Source of the DNA: Pseudomicrostroma phylloplanum | Taxonomy: Eukaryota > Basidiomycota > Exobasidiomycetes > Microstromatales | Assembly (NCBI GenBank): GCA_039545275.1 | Contig: BCHS01000020.1 | Location: 124,001-188,000, forward strand | Direction: 5' to 3' | Length of the DNA: 64,000 nucleotides | Part shown: positions 22,701-36,000 of the stretch, piece by piece | Numbering within the stretch: position 1 is the first letter of the stretch | Layout: every line of letters starts with the position of its first letter | Program-made: the position numbers and the translations under genes | The notes under the pieces: generated by a model | The model's database searches: none | Seen by the model: the letters and a program-made list of their open reading frames with translations, nothing else | Told to the model about the DNA's origin: nothing

Positions 22701-25700
22701 GAAGGCGAGATCGGCAAAGCTGCAAGCAACCCTGCCCCACCGCCCACTAGGTTCAGCGCAGAGTTGAAGCCCGCTGGAGGCGCAGCTGAGGACGAGGGAG
22801 TGAGTGGTGCCGATGCCGCTGCAGCTGAAGAGGACGCTTTGGATGCTCTCATCCCCCGGGTGGACGTGGACAAGCTTTTGCCGTCTTCGGCCATTGCCAG
22901 CATGGGAGATGCAAGCTGGAAAATCCGCAAAGAGTCTCTTGAGGAGATCCAGTCCATCCTCGAGACCAACACTCGTCTGAAGGGCACTCTGAGCGATGTT
23001 ACACCGGCACTGAAGCTTCGCTTCACAGACGCAAACGTCCAATGCAAGACTCTGGCGCTCGATATTACTCTAAAGCTTGCAAAGGGTCTCGGCAAAGCAT
23101 TCGAGCCGCAGACCAAAGCCTATGTCGTGCCCGTGACCGGATGTCTGTCAGATGCCAAGGTACCCGTACGCCACGCTGCTCTTGCAACACTCACCACTAT
23201 TGCCGACGCTGTGGGTACAGCTGCGATGATCAGTGGATTTGCGAATGCCCTTGAAAGTAAGGGAGCAAACCCCACAATGAAGCAAGACCTGTTCACATGG
23301 CTGTCAGAGAGATTCGAAGCCAATCCTCCGGACAAGTCGTATGACTTGGCTCCCCTAGCTATGCCGGCTGTGCAGTGTCTCGATGATAAGCTGGCAGCCG
23401 TCAAGAAGGCCGCTCAGGCGACGTTGCCCTATATCATTCAGCGAGCAGGCTACAAATTTGTGGCAAGTCAAGCTGACGGTATGAAGGTCGCCTCGAAGAA
23501 CACTGTGCAGCCCCTCATCGAGCAGGCACGGGCTGCTGCCAGCGCTTTGGGACCCGCAAAGACGGCTGCTGCTCCTGCCGCTGCCCCCCTCGCCAAGGCG
23601 GCTGCGCCTGGTGTTAAGAGAGTGGCCGCCTCGGCTGCTCCTCCCAGACCATCTTCCCCTGCTGCTCGAGCAATGTCACCAGCTCCGGCTTCCCCTCGTG
23701 CCAACCCTTCAGCTGCCAGCCGATCTGTCTCTGGAATGCGTCCTCCATCAGCGGCTACACGGCTTCTTGGACCTACTAGTGCCCCTCGAAGCGCTGCTGC
23801 ACCGCCATCTGGTCTATCCAAACCTGGGTTCAGCTCTCGTCTGGGCGCTGCCAAGAAAGCCGTCATGGTGCCCGCATCTGGTGGAGCTTCGGCTGCTCAA
23901 GGCAGCGGTAGTGCCGGTGGTATTCCATTCTTGACCTCGGATCCCAAGTACAAGGCCATCCGCGAGAGGAAAGACAACAGAGGACAGTACTGGATCAGCG
24001 CTGAGGGTACGCCACGTCCTGACCTCGTCGAGGTCCTACGGGCGCAGTGCGAAGGTCAACTCGGAGCTACCCTGATCGATCAGATGTTCAGCAAGGACCA
24101 CAATGCTGAGCGAGACTACCTCTCTGCCCTTGCACTCTTGTCCGACTTTATCTCCTCGCCTACTTTTGCCGAGGAAGAGCATGGAGTCGCGCCCGCTCAA
24201 GCAGTGGCGATGGTGGTGGCCAATAGCGACTTGGTATTCAAGTACATTGCTATTCGCCTCACAGACAACAACACGAGCATCTCGCTGAAGTGCTTCGACG
24301 TGCTGTTGCAACTCATGGATCTGCTCCGAGCAGAACAGTACAGGATGGGAGACTACGAGGCGAACTCCATCCTTCCTTGCCTGATTGCGAAGTTTGGCGA
24401 CGCAAAGATCGCGTTCCGAGATCGCATTCGAGACGCCTTCCGGAAGGTCACTTTCATCTTCCCACCTAGCAAGCTGATGACGCAGTACTTGGAGAATGGC
24501 TTGCCTTCGAAGAATGCGCGCACAAGATCGGAGTGTCTTGCTGAGCTGGGTTACTTGTTCTCAAAGAACGGCTTGCAGGTCTGCACGCCCTCAAAGACGT
24601 TGCCCGTCATTGCGAAGCAGATCTCAGACCGTGACACCAACGTCCGCACTGCGGCTTTGCTGGCCCTTGGCGAGTGCTACAAGATCGTAGGTGATGATGT
24701 CTGGGGTCTGGTCGGCAAGCTGCCTGAGAAGGAGCTATCGCTTCTCGAAGAGAGGCTGAAGAGGACAACTGTGTCTCGCTCGGCTGCTGCTACGCCGGCC
24801 TCACCTCGGCCGAGCGTCGCACCTCCGGCAAACGGCAAAGCTGCCTCTGGTATCCCTGGGATGAAGTCAAGGCTGCCTAGCGCCACGAGTGGAATTGCCC
24901 GAACTGTTCCAAGGCCTTCCGCCGTTGCTACAAGCGTAGCAACCCCACCTGCTTCGCCTGCCCCACAAAGGACATTCTCATCACGAAGCGAAAGTGCTCC
25001 TGAAGAGCTGCTCCCGGCAGATGACGTGGACCAAGAGCACGATGACAGCCGCGAAGAGTATGAAGATGGCCCTGACTTCGAGCAGACGATCAATGAGATC
25101 CTCAGCTCGGAGCCGGAGCGCAGTACGATTGCTCTCAAGGCTATTCACAACGAGATGCAAGAGGACGCTCGTCCCTTTGCTGTGCACGCAGATCTACTGG
25201 CCAATGTGCTGGCGAAGCAGTACGCACGGGCGTTCAAAGATGTGCAACGAAGCGAGGTGGAGGATGCGGCATACACGCGACTGAAGAAGTACCTCATCCA
25301 AGTCTCCTCTAGCCTCTTCGACGCCAAGATGAAGTCGGAGGACGGACACACGCTGGCTAGCTATATCCAAAAGCAGTCGCTGGCCGCCTTGATGACACAG
25401 ATGCTCCAACGCCTCATCGACTCTTCTCACAAGTCCAAGGAAGACGAAGAAGCACGCACCTACGCCACTTACCTCAACAAGATTGTCATCCGTTGCTTTG
25501 GGTCTTGCAACCTCAATGTCCTCTACTCGACCAGCTTTGCGATGCTGACTGACGCGAGTGAGGATCTGCGGGAGCTCAGTGGCCCGATGCTCAAGACGAG
25601 GGCCGACTTTGCCGAGCTCATCATCAAGTGTCTGTGGAAAGTGGGAAGGCGGCTGCCCGTCAGTCTGGCCGAAGAGGGCATCGTTGACCCTGCTCAGCTC

Positions 25701-26777
25701 ATGGCGGATATGGAAGCTGTGCTGCAGCGCATCCCGCCGACCGAGTGGAAGGCAAGACATCAGGATGGGATTCCGTTGTCCGATCTGCCCTACCGGACGA
25801 TCAAGGTCAACCTGTCGCATCTGGTGCAGCGCTACGGAGAAGAGGTCTTGTCCCACCTCGACCAGCTCGAGAACCCAGAAGACACGTACATTTATGGTCA
25901 CCTCGTGCGAATGCTCAACCAGACGGACGGAGGTGGTAACGAGGGAGCAAATGATGATCTTGGTGAATCGGAAGCGGCATCGAATGGCAGATCGTCCGCC
26001 ACCCTCGGTGGCGCAGCCCGTACCGCCTCTACCGGTCACGTCAACGGCTCCTCCTCTGGCGGATCCGCCTCGACTCTCCCCTCGCACGCCTCCCAAGACC
26101 TGGCGGACACGGGCATCAATGCGGAGCTGAAAGACATCTTTGAGCGCATCTCCCAAAAGGAGAAGAGCCGAAAGGCCATCAAGGACCTGTATGAATTCCA
26201 GAAGCGACACCCACACAAGGCCAACTCGATCGAGAGGAGCCTACAGAGCACTGGACCCATCTTCCAGCGGTACATTAAGCGGGCATTGGCCAACCATGCT
26301 GCTGAGGACGAAGGGGCGGAGCAGGCTGGCGAGTCTGGCAGTGCGAGTGCGAGTGTCAGTGCTAGCGCAAGTGCTAGTGCGCGTGGCACACCAAATGGAG
26401 AGGAGCACGCCAGCGATGTAGGCAACGTCAACGGCAACGGCGAAGGAGCGGGAGGAGGAGCAAGCATGGGGCTCGGACGCCCCACTTCCACGAATGGGGA
26501 GGAAGGCGCAACGGGCACTCCACGCAGGCCCTCCAGCCACCTTCGCCAGACCTCCAGCAGCTACGCCAATGGCAGCGGCAGCGGCAATGCCAGCCTTAGC
26601 GGAACGGGTGCCGGAGCTGGAGCCGGAGCCGGAGCAACAGACGATCGACTGGCCCAATTGAGGGCGAAGTTCTACAATAGGACACCCAGCAGTCCTTCTG
26701 CCTCGACCGCAAACGGAGGCGGAGGAGGCGCTCCAGGCACACCGGGTGGGGCTTCGAATATTAGTGATGTTGATTGA
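19774..26777 (+). CDS. STU2: XMAP215/Dis1/Stu2 family microtubule polymerase, multi-TOG
   Basis: Modelled exons are 19774-19860, 20058-20263, 20343-20454 and 20553-26777 (2209 aa). TOG-type HEAT domains begin near residues 20, 281 (NSKWAERKDALEAAK-like repeat), 635, 895 and 1282, with a further helical C-terminal block at ~1640-1930 and a final KDIFERISQKEKSRKAIKDL helix. Ala/Pro/Ser-rich basic linkers separate them. Five TOGs is the long animal/basidiomycete layout, not the two-TOG yeast Stu2. The protein adds tubulin at plus ends and acts at spindle poles and kinetochores. The end of exon 3 is uncertain. The conserved-looking EGLVNDILPGL needs the frame after 20457 to shift by one base, whereas the donor used here (GAC|GTGATG) keeps one frame but drops VMGCEGLV. 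See findings. Confidence 0.9.
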
Positions 26778-27236
26778 CCGATCTGCGGATGAAGTCGAGG
26801 GATCGGGAGTCGAGCGAGTGTCCTCCCTTCCCCGGCTGTGTATCTACTTCTCTTTCTTTGAGATTTTGTTCTGTTATTCCTGTTGTTTCTACCTTGCTCC
26901 TCTTTATCTTCTTTTCTCGATTCTAATGTCACCATATGATCTCAGCGCTCTCTCTCACGTTTGGCCCGTTGGCCCCGATTGGCGATGATGACGGTGTGGC
27001 ACACCGGAGCCAGAGCGTAGCAGATGGCAGACGGTTGGCAGTGGGTGGTGGGCGGTAGGCGGTGGGCTCGTTTGATGTCGTGGTGTGGTATGCTATCGTA
27101 TCGTATGATCATGATGTGGGCAGAGCGGTGCAGCGCCTCCCTGATACATGGATACACGAACACAGGCAGAGAGCCAGTCTCTGTCCTCTTGCGAGCCAGC
27201 CCAGTCTACCCAATACTAAGGCTAGCCTACACTAGC
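26778..27236. other. convergent 3' intergenic region, STU2 / RAM2
   Basis: A T-rich 3' UTR-like stretch (about 26830-26930), then sequence without any supported gene. Confidence 0.5.
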
Positions 27237-28772
27237 CTAGCTGAGAGCACGGAGCACCTCGCTCCTCCTAACCTCCCACCACTGGCACCGCACCGGATCC
27301 TCCCTCTTCAGCAACGAGATCAATCGCTCCACTTGCTCCTCCTGTGCGGTTCCGCTTCCGGCTTCGCTCGCGGCTGCATTTGCGACCTCGGCTTCCGCTT
27401 CCTCCTGTAGTACATCTAGCAGGTACTCCAGCGCAAAGATGCACACGCTCGAGCTGCTTCCACTCTCTACTGCTGCAGGCAAAGGAGTGGCTGGGTTGAG
27501 GAGGGATGGGGAGAGGAGGTTGAGCTTGATCCATTTGGGGAGGTTGTGCGAAGATAGGGACAAGGAGGAGGAGGAGGAGGAGGGGAGGGCGAGGATGCCT
27601 CGAAGGTAGGTCCAGGAAGAGGCATTGTTTGGGATGAGGGAGATGGAGCGCTTGATGTAGCTGTTGTGGAAGGGCGCAAGAGAGGGACAGGATGGGAGCG
27701 GGGTCAGTGCGTATCCAGACGACGATTGCTGGGAGGAGCCTGCCTCAGAAGATCGCTTTACTCACTTCACTTCAGACTCGATACACTGCCGCGGGTTCTC
27801 CTCTTCTTTTCCATTAGTTGCAGCACTACTCGTCGAGCCATTCGTACTTGCGTCCGTCGCCCGCTGTAGCCCGATAGCTTCAGCTCCAAACACGATGCCT
27901 CTGCGCGAGCCAAAGATGACAAAGAAGCGGTGGTTCCAGGCCGAATTGTTCCTGGCGTCCTGACCGATAAGCTTGTCTGTATACGGCAATTCCCCTTGCC
28001 AGAGCTCCGGCAGCTTCCCAATGCCAAGAGCAGCGCTACCACTACTCTCCTCTTGTCCCTCCTCCTCTTGCGGCATCCCAGCAAAGTGCGCCAACACCCA
28101 CTGTCTATACGCCCAAGTATGATAGTTCTTCGAGTCCCTGCTCAACACACTGCCGATGAAGTCGAGCTCTGCCTCCAGCACCTCCCTGCTAGGAGAATCG
28201 ATTGCGCTGAGGATGAGCCGCCTGTGTTGCCATACCTGGTAGGACTTCATGTTGCCCCGCGCTAGGTCCTCCATCCATTGGAGCTCTCTGCGCAGACGGG
28301 TTGCTCGATGTCCAAGGCTTGGTAGTGAAGATGAGGAGGAGGAAGGCGGCGAGGAGGACGAGGAGGAGATGAGTATGTCTGCCCTGTAGGCCCAGATGGA
28401 GTACATTGAGGGGTTCAGCGACACCAGATGCGTCGTGAGGGCTAGTGCTCGTGGGGAGATTTCGCGTTGCGGGTAGAGGGCGCGAAAGAGGTCCATTGCG
28501 GACGAGTCTGAGAGGGGAAAAGGGCGTCAACTCACGAAGCTATACAAGCCGTGATGATATCATCATTGGCAGGGCTACTCACAGGCGGGGTCGTACATGA
28601 TTCCGCAGAGTACGTCGGCTGGTCCATCGTCCTGGAAGACCGGAGCAACATCTGCCCAGCAGGATGCGGCTGCGTCGAAGGGGAGAAAGTCTGCCTCGAT
28701 GTCCGGGTGTGAGAGCATGCTGTCGTCCGACTCAGCCGCCGAAGATGATGATGAAGCAGCAGCAGCAGTCAT
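27237..28772 (-). CDS. RAM2: protein farnesyltransferase / geranylgeranyltransferase-I alpha subunit
   Basis: Three exons (28583-28772, 27766-28507, 27237-27660) give 451 aa. PFTA repeats are clear: NPSMYSIWAYRADIL, NMKSYQVWQHRRLIL, DSKNYHTWAYRQWVL, NNSAWNHRFFVIF and NNASSWTYLRGIL, each with the W-x-x-R core. The exon 1/2 join gives YDPAYSSAMDLFRALYPQ, matching the conserved start of the family. The alpha subunit pairs with RAM1 (farnesyl) or CDC43 (geranylgeranyl) to lipidate CaaX proteins such as Ras, Rho and a-type pheromone. Serine-rich insertions after repeats 1, 3 and 5 make it longer than yeast Ram2 (316 aa). It shares a 259-bp divergent promoter with RIB4. Confidence 0.93.
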
Positions 28773-29031
28773 GATCGCTGTAAGATGACTGTAATTGAAT
28801 GGTATGGTATGGCAATGTAAAGAAGGCAGTGTGGTCAATTCCTCCCCCTTTGTCCCTTTGGTCTTTATTCCTGTGCGCCTTTCCGACATTCGCCTCGACG
28901 CTCGAGCCACCCACTGCGCGCATCCCCAGTCTCGGTCCACCTCTGCCAAGCCGGGCGTAGAGGTGCACACTGCCTCCTCATTACCATCAACACCATCAGC
29001 ATTACCACTACCACCACATCCATCACCAGCA
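28773..29031. promoter_or_regulatory. short divergent promoter RAM2 / RIB4
   Basis: Only 259 bp separate the two start codons, so the genes must share their control region. A CAC/CAT-rich leader precedes RIB4. Confidence 0.6.
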
Positions 29032-29882
<851 letters not shown>

Positions 29883-30057
29883 ACTCAAGGTCAAGGGGAG
29901 GGGAAAACGCACATCTGGACATCCACCTCTACACGGAAGAGCATGACGGACACTCGGAAAGTTAATGTATAGAAGAACAGAGACAGAGGGAGGAGGAAAC
30001 AAAAAGCCATTGAATTTTGACAATAGAAGAATAGTCTTGACAAAAGGTATCGCCCAG

Positions 30058-33000
30058 TTACAGCATGTCGATGTCATCAGCAGACACGTACGCCCCTTCG
30101 TAGTCTTCGTCACCGTCATCACCGTCGTCAGAGTCATGATGAATCGCCTTAGCGCCGCTCACCCTGCGCCTCGGGGCAGTAAAAGCCTTGGCCTTCGTCG
30201 TCTCTCCTTTCTTCTTTCCCCAGATCTTCTTGCCCCTGCTACCGGCTTTCTTACCTCTCTCCTCGCCTTCTGAATCATCCTCATCAGCAAGCTCAACCAC
30301 AGAAGCAGCTCGATGACCAGACGTCGAAGACATGCGACCGGCCCGTGCTCCTCCACGCTTCTCGATGGCCGCTTCCTCCTCCATGTCCATCTGCGTGTCC
30401 ACCTGCCTGCCCAGGCGCACCTGGCGCTCGCTCCTCGCCTCCAGAGCGGCATCCAGGGACTGAATGACAGGAGTAGTGGCTCCACTGCCGCTGCCGACGC
30501 CGTTATTGTTGTTGCCGTTGCCTGCAACCACTTTCGAGACCTCCCGCGCATTGAAGATCTCCTCGTCAATGGTACTCCTGGCGAGGAGATGCCAGAGGTG
30601 TACCTCTTTAGTCTGCCCGAAGCGCAAGCATCGCCCCTTTGCCTGCTGCAGCGTGGAGCGGTACGTCGTCTGATCCTCTGTCACCAGCGACGAGAGGAAA
30701 ATGACATGGTTTGCAATCGTCAGGTTAGACCCCGCCGCAGACTCGTCGGCCACATCCAAGAGGAGCACGCGCGGAGCGTTGCCCCGTTGGTAAGCGTCGA
30801 GTGTTTCGGAGCGACTCCTCGCGTTGCCTTTTACGCGGGTGAACTTGATCCCGTACGAAGTGAGTGCGTGCGCCGTCTTCTCTAGCAGGCCCTCGAACTG
30901 CACAAAGAGGATCACCTTGTCCCCTGCTGGGATCAAGGTGCGATCCCGCAGCAGGTGTGCCAGCTGGGACATCTTCTCGCCAAAGGCCGACACTTGGGTG
31001 TTCTCCACACCGAGCGACATGGCGCTGACAATGGAGCCCGGCTTGGCGTCGGCATTGCAGCCCGACTCGGGACACTTGCCCTTGTAGGCCTCGCGGCGGC
31101 CGCACTCGATGCAGAACAGGTGACCGCAGACCGAGGAAAGGGCGAGCTTGTTAAAGACGAGGTCTTGCTTACAGCCTGGGCATTCTCCGGAAACGTCCCC
31201 TGCCTTCTGCAGCTGGATGGCTCGGATGTTCTCAAAGTAGCGGAGAGAACGTTGACGCGCTGCCGTCTCGTTGCGCAATTGCACGAGCTGGTGGACGAGG
31301 GCGCGGATGTGCGTCTCTTGTGCCCAGGCCTGCTTTTGAACCTCCTCTGCATTGCCTTTGCCCTTGCCTGACAGCTCAGCTTCCATGTCCTTGATGGCCT
31401 TGGCAGCCGCCTTCTTCTCGGCAGCCACATCCGCCTTGCTCGGGCCAGCAGCGCCGTCGTCGCTCATCTCTGCATCCTCACTGTCAGAGCTTGACTGCTT
31501 CTTGCCCTTCTTCGTAGCCTTGCTCTGCTTTGCCGCTGAAGTCTTTTGCTTCTGCAGCTCGGCAATGGCGGATGCGACAGCTCTCCGCTTGAGAGCTTCC
31601 TTCAGCTGGTCTCTCGGATAGAGCTGCTTGCCCTTTGCGAGCGTCAGGTCAGCCGCCAGACAGTCTGCCTCCTCCAACAAGGTGGCGACGGCCTGCTTGC
31701 TTTCCTTGTCTCCGTACTTTGCACTGATGGCATTCTTGGCAAATGTGACCAGCGCCTGCTTCGTGTCGTCTCGGTAGCCATAGTGCATCAAGACCACAAA
31801 GTGCTGCTCCTTGGCTACTTTGAGCTTAGCCGCCAGCTCCTCTTTGCACTGGGCTAGCTGTTCAGCGCGCTCTTCGACAATCAAGTTGCATGCTTCAATG
31901 GCATTCTGAGCCTTCTCGGTGGAGCTCAGCACAAAGTGCGCAGCCTGACGGGAGAGAGCCTCTTCGGGACTGGAGCTCTCACCCAAGGTAGTCCTCAGGC
32001 GGTAATCTCGGTCATTTTCGCTCGTAATGCCTTTAGCTTTGGCTGGACCTCTGAACAGGGTACGGGCATGTCGCAAGTCGAGAGCCTCGATGGTGTGCTG
32101 CAGCTCGAGGTAGCAGGCTCGCTCGGCTGCTGGCATCCGCACGGGCTTGAGCACCTCGATACTGGCAATCTCGTCGATCTCTGCAATGTTCTGACGAACG
32201 AAACGATCCAGGAAGGTCTGCCCAATGGCCTGTCTGCGATGATGCCAAGCAGGCGAGTGCACTTCGACGAAGCTTCGGAAGCGCTCCACGTCGGACCGAC
32301 TCTTGTTGCGGCTGGTCCTGCCTCGCGCCGTCACGTCGGTGTAGTCTGCGTCATCTTCCACGCCCAAGTGGACATTGAGGAACGCCGCCATGGAGCGAAC
32401 GTCGGCAAAGTCGTTGGTCTTGGGTGTTCCAGAGAGGACCCAGGTGGCTTGAGCAGTAAGCGATCGCACAGCCGAGAAGACCCGCCCAGCTTCTGCAGCA
32501 ATGTAGTGGAACTCATCGATGACCACCCGTCGCCAGGCGAAAGCCTCAAGGGGCGGAGACGTCAAGTCGGTCCATCGTTTTAGTCCCTTCTTGAGACCCC
32601 AGACGTCTGAGATGGGCTGCTTCTTGATCTGCTCCCAAGCATCTTCAGCAGTCTCGCCGTCCTCCAGGTCTTCGGCATCGTCCTGGAGACGCTTCTCTCG
32701 GGCATATTGTGCACCAACGATCCGCTTCTTTGCCTTGTAGGTCGTGAGATGAGCGGGGTCAAAGTCGGCCCGGTCCTTGATACTCCTCCAGACAGACTTG
32801 CCGCCATCGCCCACCTTCAACTCCTTCACGCGATTGCGCAGAGCTGCGACGCTCTTGGTCAGAGCTGACTCGAAGAAGCGACCTTCTCGGTTGGGAATGG
32901 GGTTGGCGGCAGCGAATGCAGCAAGGGTCTCGAAGTAAGCATCTGACTTATAAACAGACACCGACATGATAACGACGTCGACGCGCTGCAGCTGGCTGAT

Positions 33001-36000
33001 GGTGGTCTTGTTCAGGTCACCTTTGCTGAAGATGACGTGAACCGACAGAGACTTGCCCAGGAACTTGTGAACTTCGTTCTCCCACTGCTTGCAAAGCTGA
33101 GGTGGGACGATCACTAGTGTAGCCTTGGTACCGATAAAGCCCTCGTCGAAGGAAGCTGCTGCTTCGGCGTCCTCTCTACGCTCCTTTTCTTTCTGTGAGG
33201 CGATGAGGGCAAGGGAGATTGCAGTCTTGCCGTACCCGACTGCATCGGCGATGACTCCTCCGCGAATGACCTTTGCCTGTCTAGCACGTCCTTCTGCACA
33301 CCACTCCAAAGCCGGCAGAGAAGCCTCGCTGACCTCCTCTTCGACAAAGGGTTCGATCTCTTTTGCTTCCTGCTGCAGCATCCAGGCCAGGGAACGCTTC
33401 TGCTCCTTTCGCAATTCGAGCTTGAAGGTGGGAGGGTTGGCAGCTTCTGGGTCGTGACGATTGGAGGAGAGTCGATACTCCGGCAAATTAAATTGGGTGA
33501 GTATGGGGTTGACTCGCGTCAGACGCCAGTCGAGGATGGGCAGATCGGCGTCCTGGTCACGATCGGGCAGGCGAGAGAGCGCTCGGTGCATCAGAGTCGA
33601 GGCGTTGACTGCTATCCGAACCCTTGCGATCCCTTTCTGCGCCTCCGTCCTCAGCTGAAGCAAGAATGGGAAGGGCCTATTCTTGAGGGCCTGCTCGTAA
33701 GGACCCGCCTCGCGTTCGTTCTCGATGGGTACTGGAGGCTTGTTTCCGCGCTTGAGCCACTGAATAGAAGGGGGCGATGGAGCGCAGATAGCGCAGGAGG
33801 AATGCTGAGCGTCGTACGAAGCTCTCATCCAGTCCTCCCAGGCCGACACCTCGGGCACTCTCTCCATCAGCCATGAGAGCATGGCGAAAGTCTTGGTCGA
33901 GTGGTGTTCGAGGTCGACCTCTATCCAGCTGTCACTTCTTGAAGGCCAGACGGCGTCGTCAGCGTGAGCGGTGAGCGGAGCAGAGCAGTAGAGCGCCGAG
34001 AGGGCTTCTTCGCATCCAGTCTTGTTGAGATCGAGAGCCACAGTAGAGGTAGGGACGGAGATGGTGCTATCTTCACCACCTCTCGACACATTGAACGGCT
34101 CGAGGCACAGTGGGCTGAGGGTGATCCACTTGCCACAGACGCTTCCGTCGACCAGCTCACTCTTCTCAGATTGATCCTCCATCTTCTGCTTGTATCTTGC
34201 CATTGCCTTTTCGTACTCGTCTGGGGTATGCTCCTCATCACCTGCAGTGGGGTCGCGAGGGGCAGCGCTAGGCTTCCAGCCAGCCTTGAAGTTGGCGACA
34301 ACCTTGCGTTCGGCCGGGTATGGGAGCATCCCTAACTCGCGTGAGAAGACGTACGAGTCTTCCTTTGCCGATCCGTAGCGCGCTGCATCGATGAAGAGGT
34401 ACAGCTGCGATGAAGCAGCATCGCCTTGACGCTTATGCAAAGACGCGTTGGCTTGACCACACTCCGAGAGCAGCTCATAGTTGCCAGAGATGAAATCCTC
34501 GCCTAAGCTCTCCTCAGCAGCATTGCCTCGCACTTCTACTTTGATCTGCGAATACTGCTTTGTGCCTTCCCACTCGCCTCGGAGACCGAGTGAAGCTTGC
34601 CATGTGTCCACCTGCTTCCCGTGCGATGTCACTTGAGCCTTGAAGCTGAGCCGACTGGGCACATTGACCTCCCAATGTTTCCCAGCATCGAGAAGGGTCG
34701 TTGATGCGCTTGAAGCATCAAGGCGAAGTCTCGCGACGGGTTGTTGCAGTAGCTTACGAAGAGTGCTGCCAACAGGCTCCGATTTGTCGGCTTCGACATA
34801 GACTCTCCAGTGAGGATCGTTTTTGTCCAGCGCCAATTCGAGTCGAGCAGCAGAAGAGTGGAATTCAGCAGTCCAGGTGCGCTGTCTCTTGAGCTGGGAA
34901 AAGCGGAACTCCGCCCCGGTGAGCACAGTCGTGACTCGGTCCAGCCAACGCTGTGCCTCCTTAGCAGCCAAACCTGAGATCTCCGCTGCGGCTTTCTGAA
35001 GAGCTTCGGCCACACCCGCCGTAGCTCCACCCATTGTGAGACGCATAGGCAAAGCACCTTTGAGATGGTCTTCAAAGGCCCGAGGTGATTCTCGTAGTCC
35101 CTCATTGGCAGTCGGATCAATTTCGAAATCGTGAGTAGGTCTCGACTTGCAGGTGCCACAGGCGGTGTGATCGCAAAGCTTGCAGCGGTAGATATCGCGC
35201 CTGATTTCTGCTGGTCCCTCACAGATGCAGAGTTGGCTAGATGCGACAGCTCGCGATAAAAGAGAGCGCATGTCGACCTTGTCAAGGCTGATGAGATTGT
35301 ATGGCTGCGACTGGGCAGCCAACTGGTCTCCACCAACGATGGCCACATCGCGCCTGCGTCGATGGTTGGACTCGGTCAAACGATCGGCGCCTTCCTTGGC
35401 ATCCCGCCTATCGGCTTCAAGATCCGGTCGAGCGAGGACAAGAGCTGAAAGGATGCAGATGCCCACGACGGTAGATGTCATGGCATTTCCTGCCAGGTTC
35501 TGCAGCTGATCGTCACTTTCTCGAGTGAGCAGAAGCTCGTCGATGGGCAGACCTTGCAGCGACAGAGCCTCGAGCCCGGTGACAGGGCCACCTCGACTTG
35601 TCAAGAAAGGCATTCCGGAAGGTGTCAAGCAGCCTGTTACTCCGGGCTGAGGAGCTACGATGTTTCTATCGACGTTCTGACTCAGCTCCCATACCCTACT
35701 CTTGAAGTGAGGATCCTCCTGACGCCCAGCGTTCCTGAGCACAGTGATGTCCATCAAGTCGAGCACTCGCTCTGGCTGAGGTCGGGCAAATTCATTCCAA
35801 GCGCCGTGCGACATGACACACGATCCGCCTTCTTCCCAAGCAGTGAATGGTCGAGCCTGTCCGAGCTTTTCGAATCCTCTAGCTTCTTCGTGACGCCCCT
35901 GACACTTGCTCCAATCGATAGTGCTTCGACTCTTGCCACCTTGCTCGTGTCCCAGCTTGGCGCGAGAATTCTGAATCCGCTGATCACTGGTCGGGAGCAT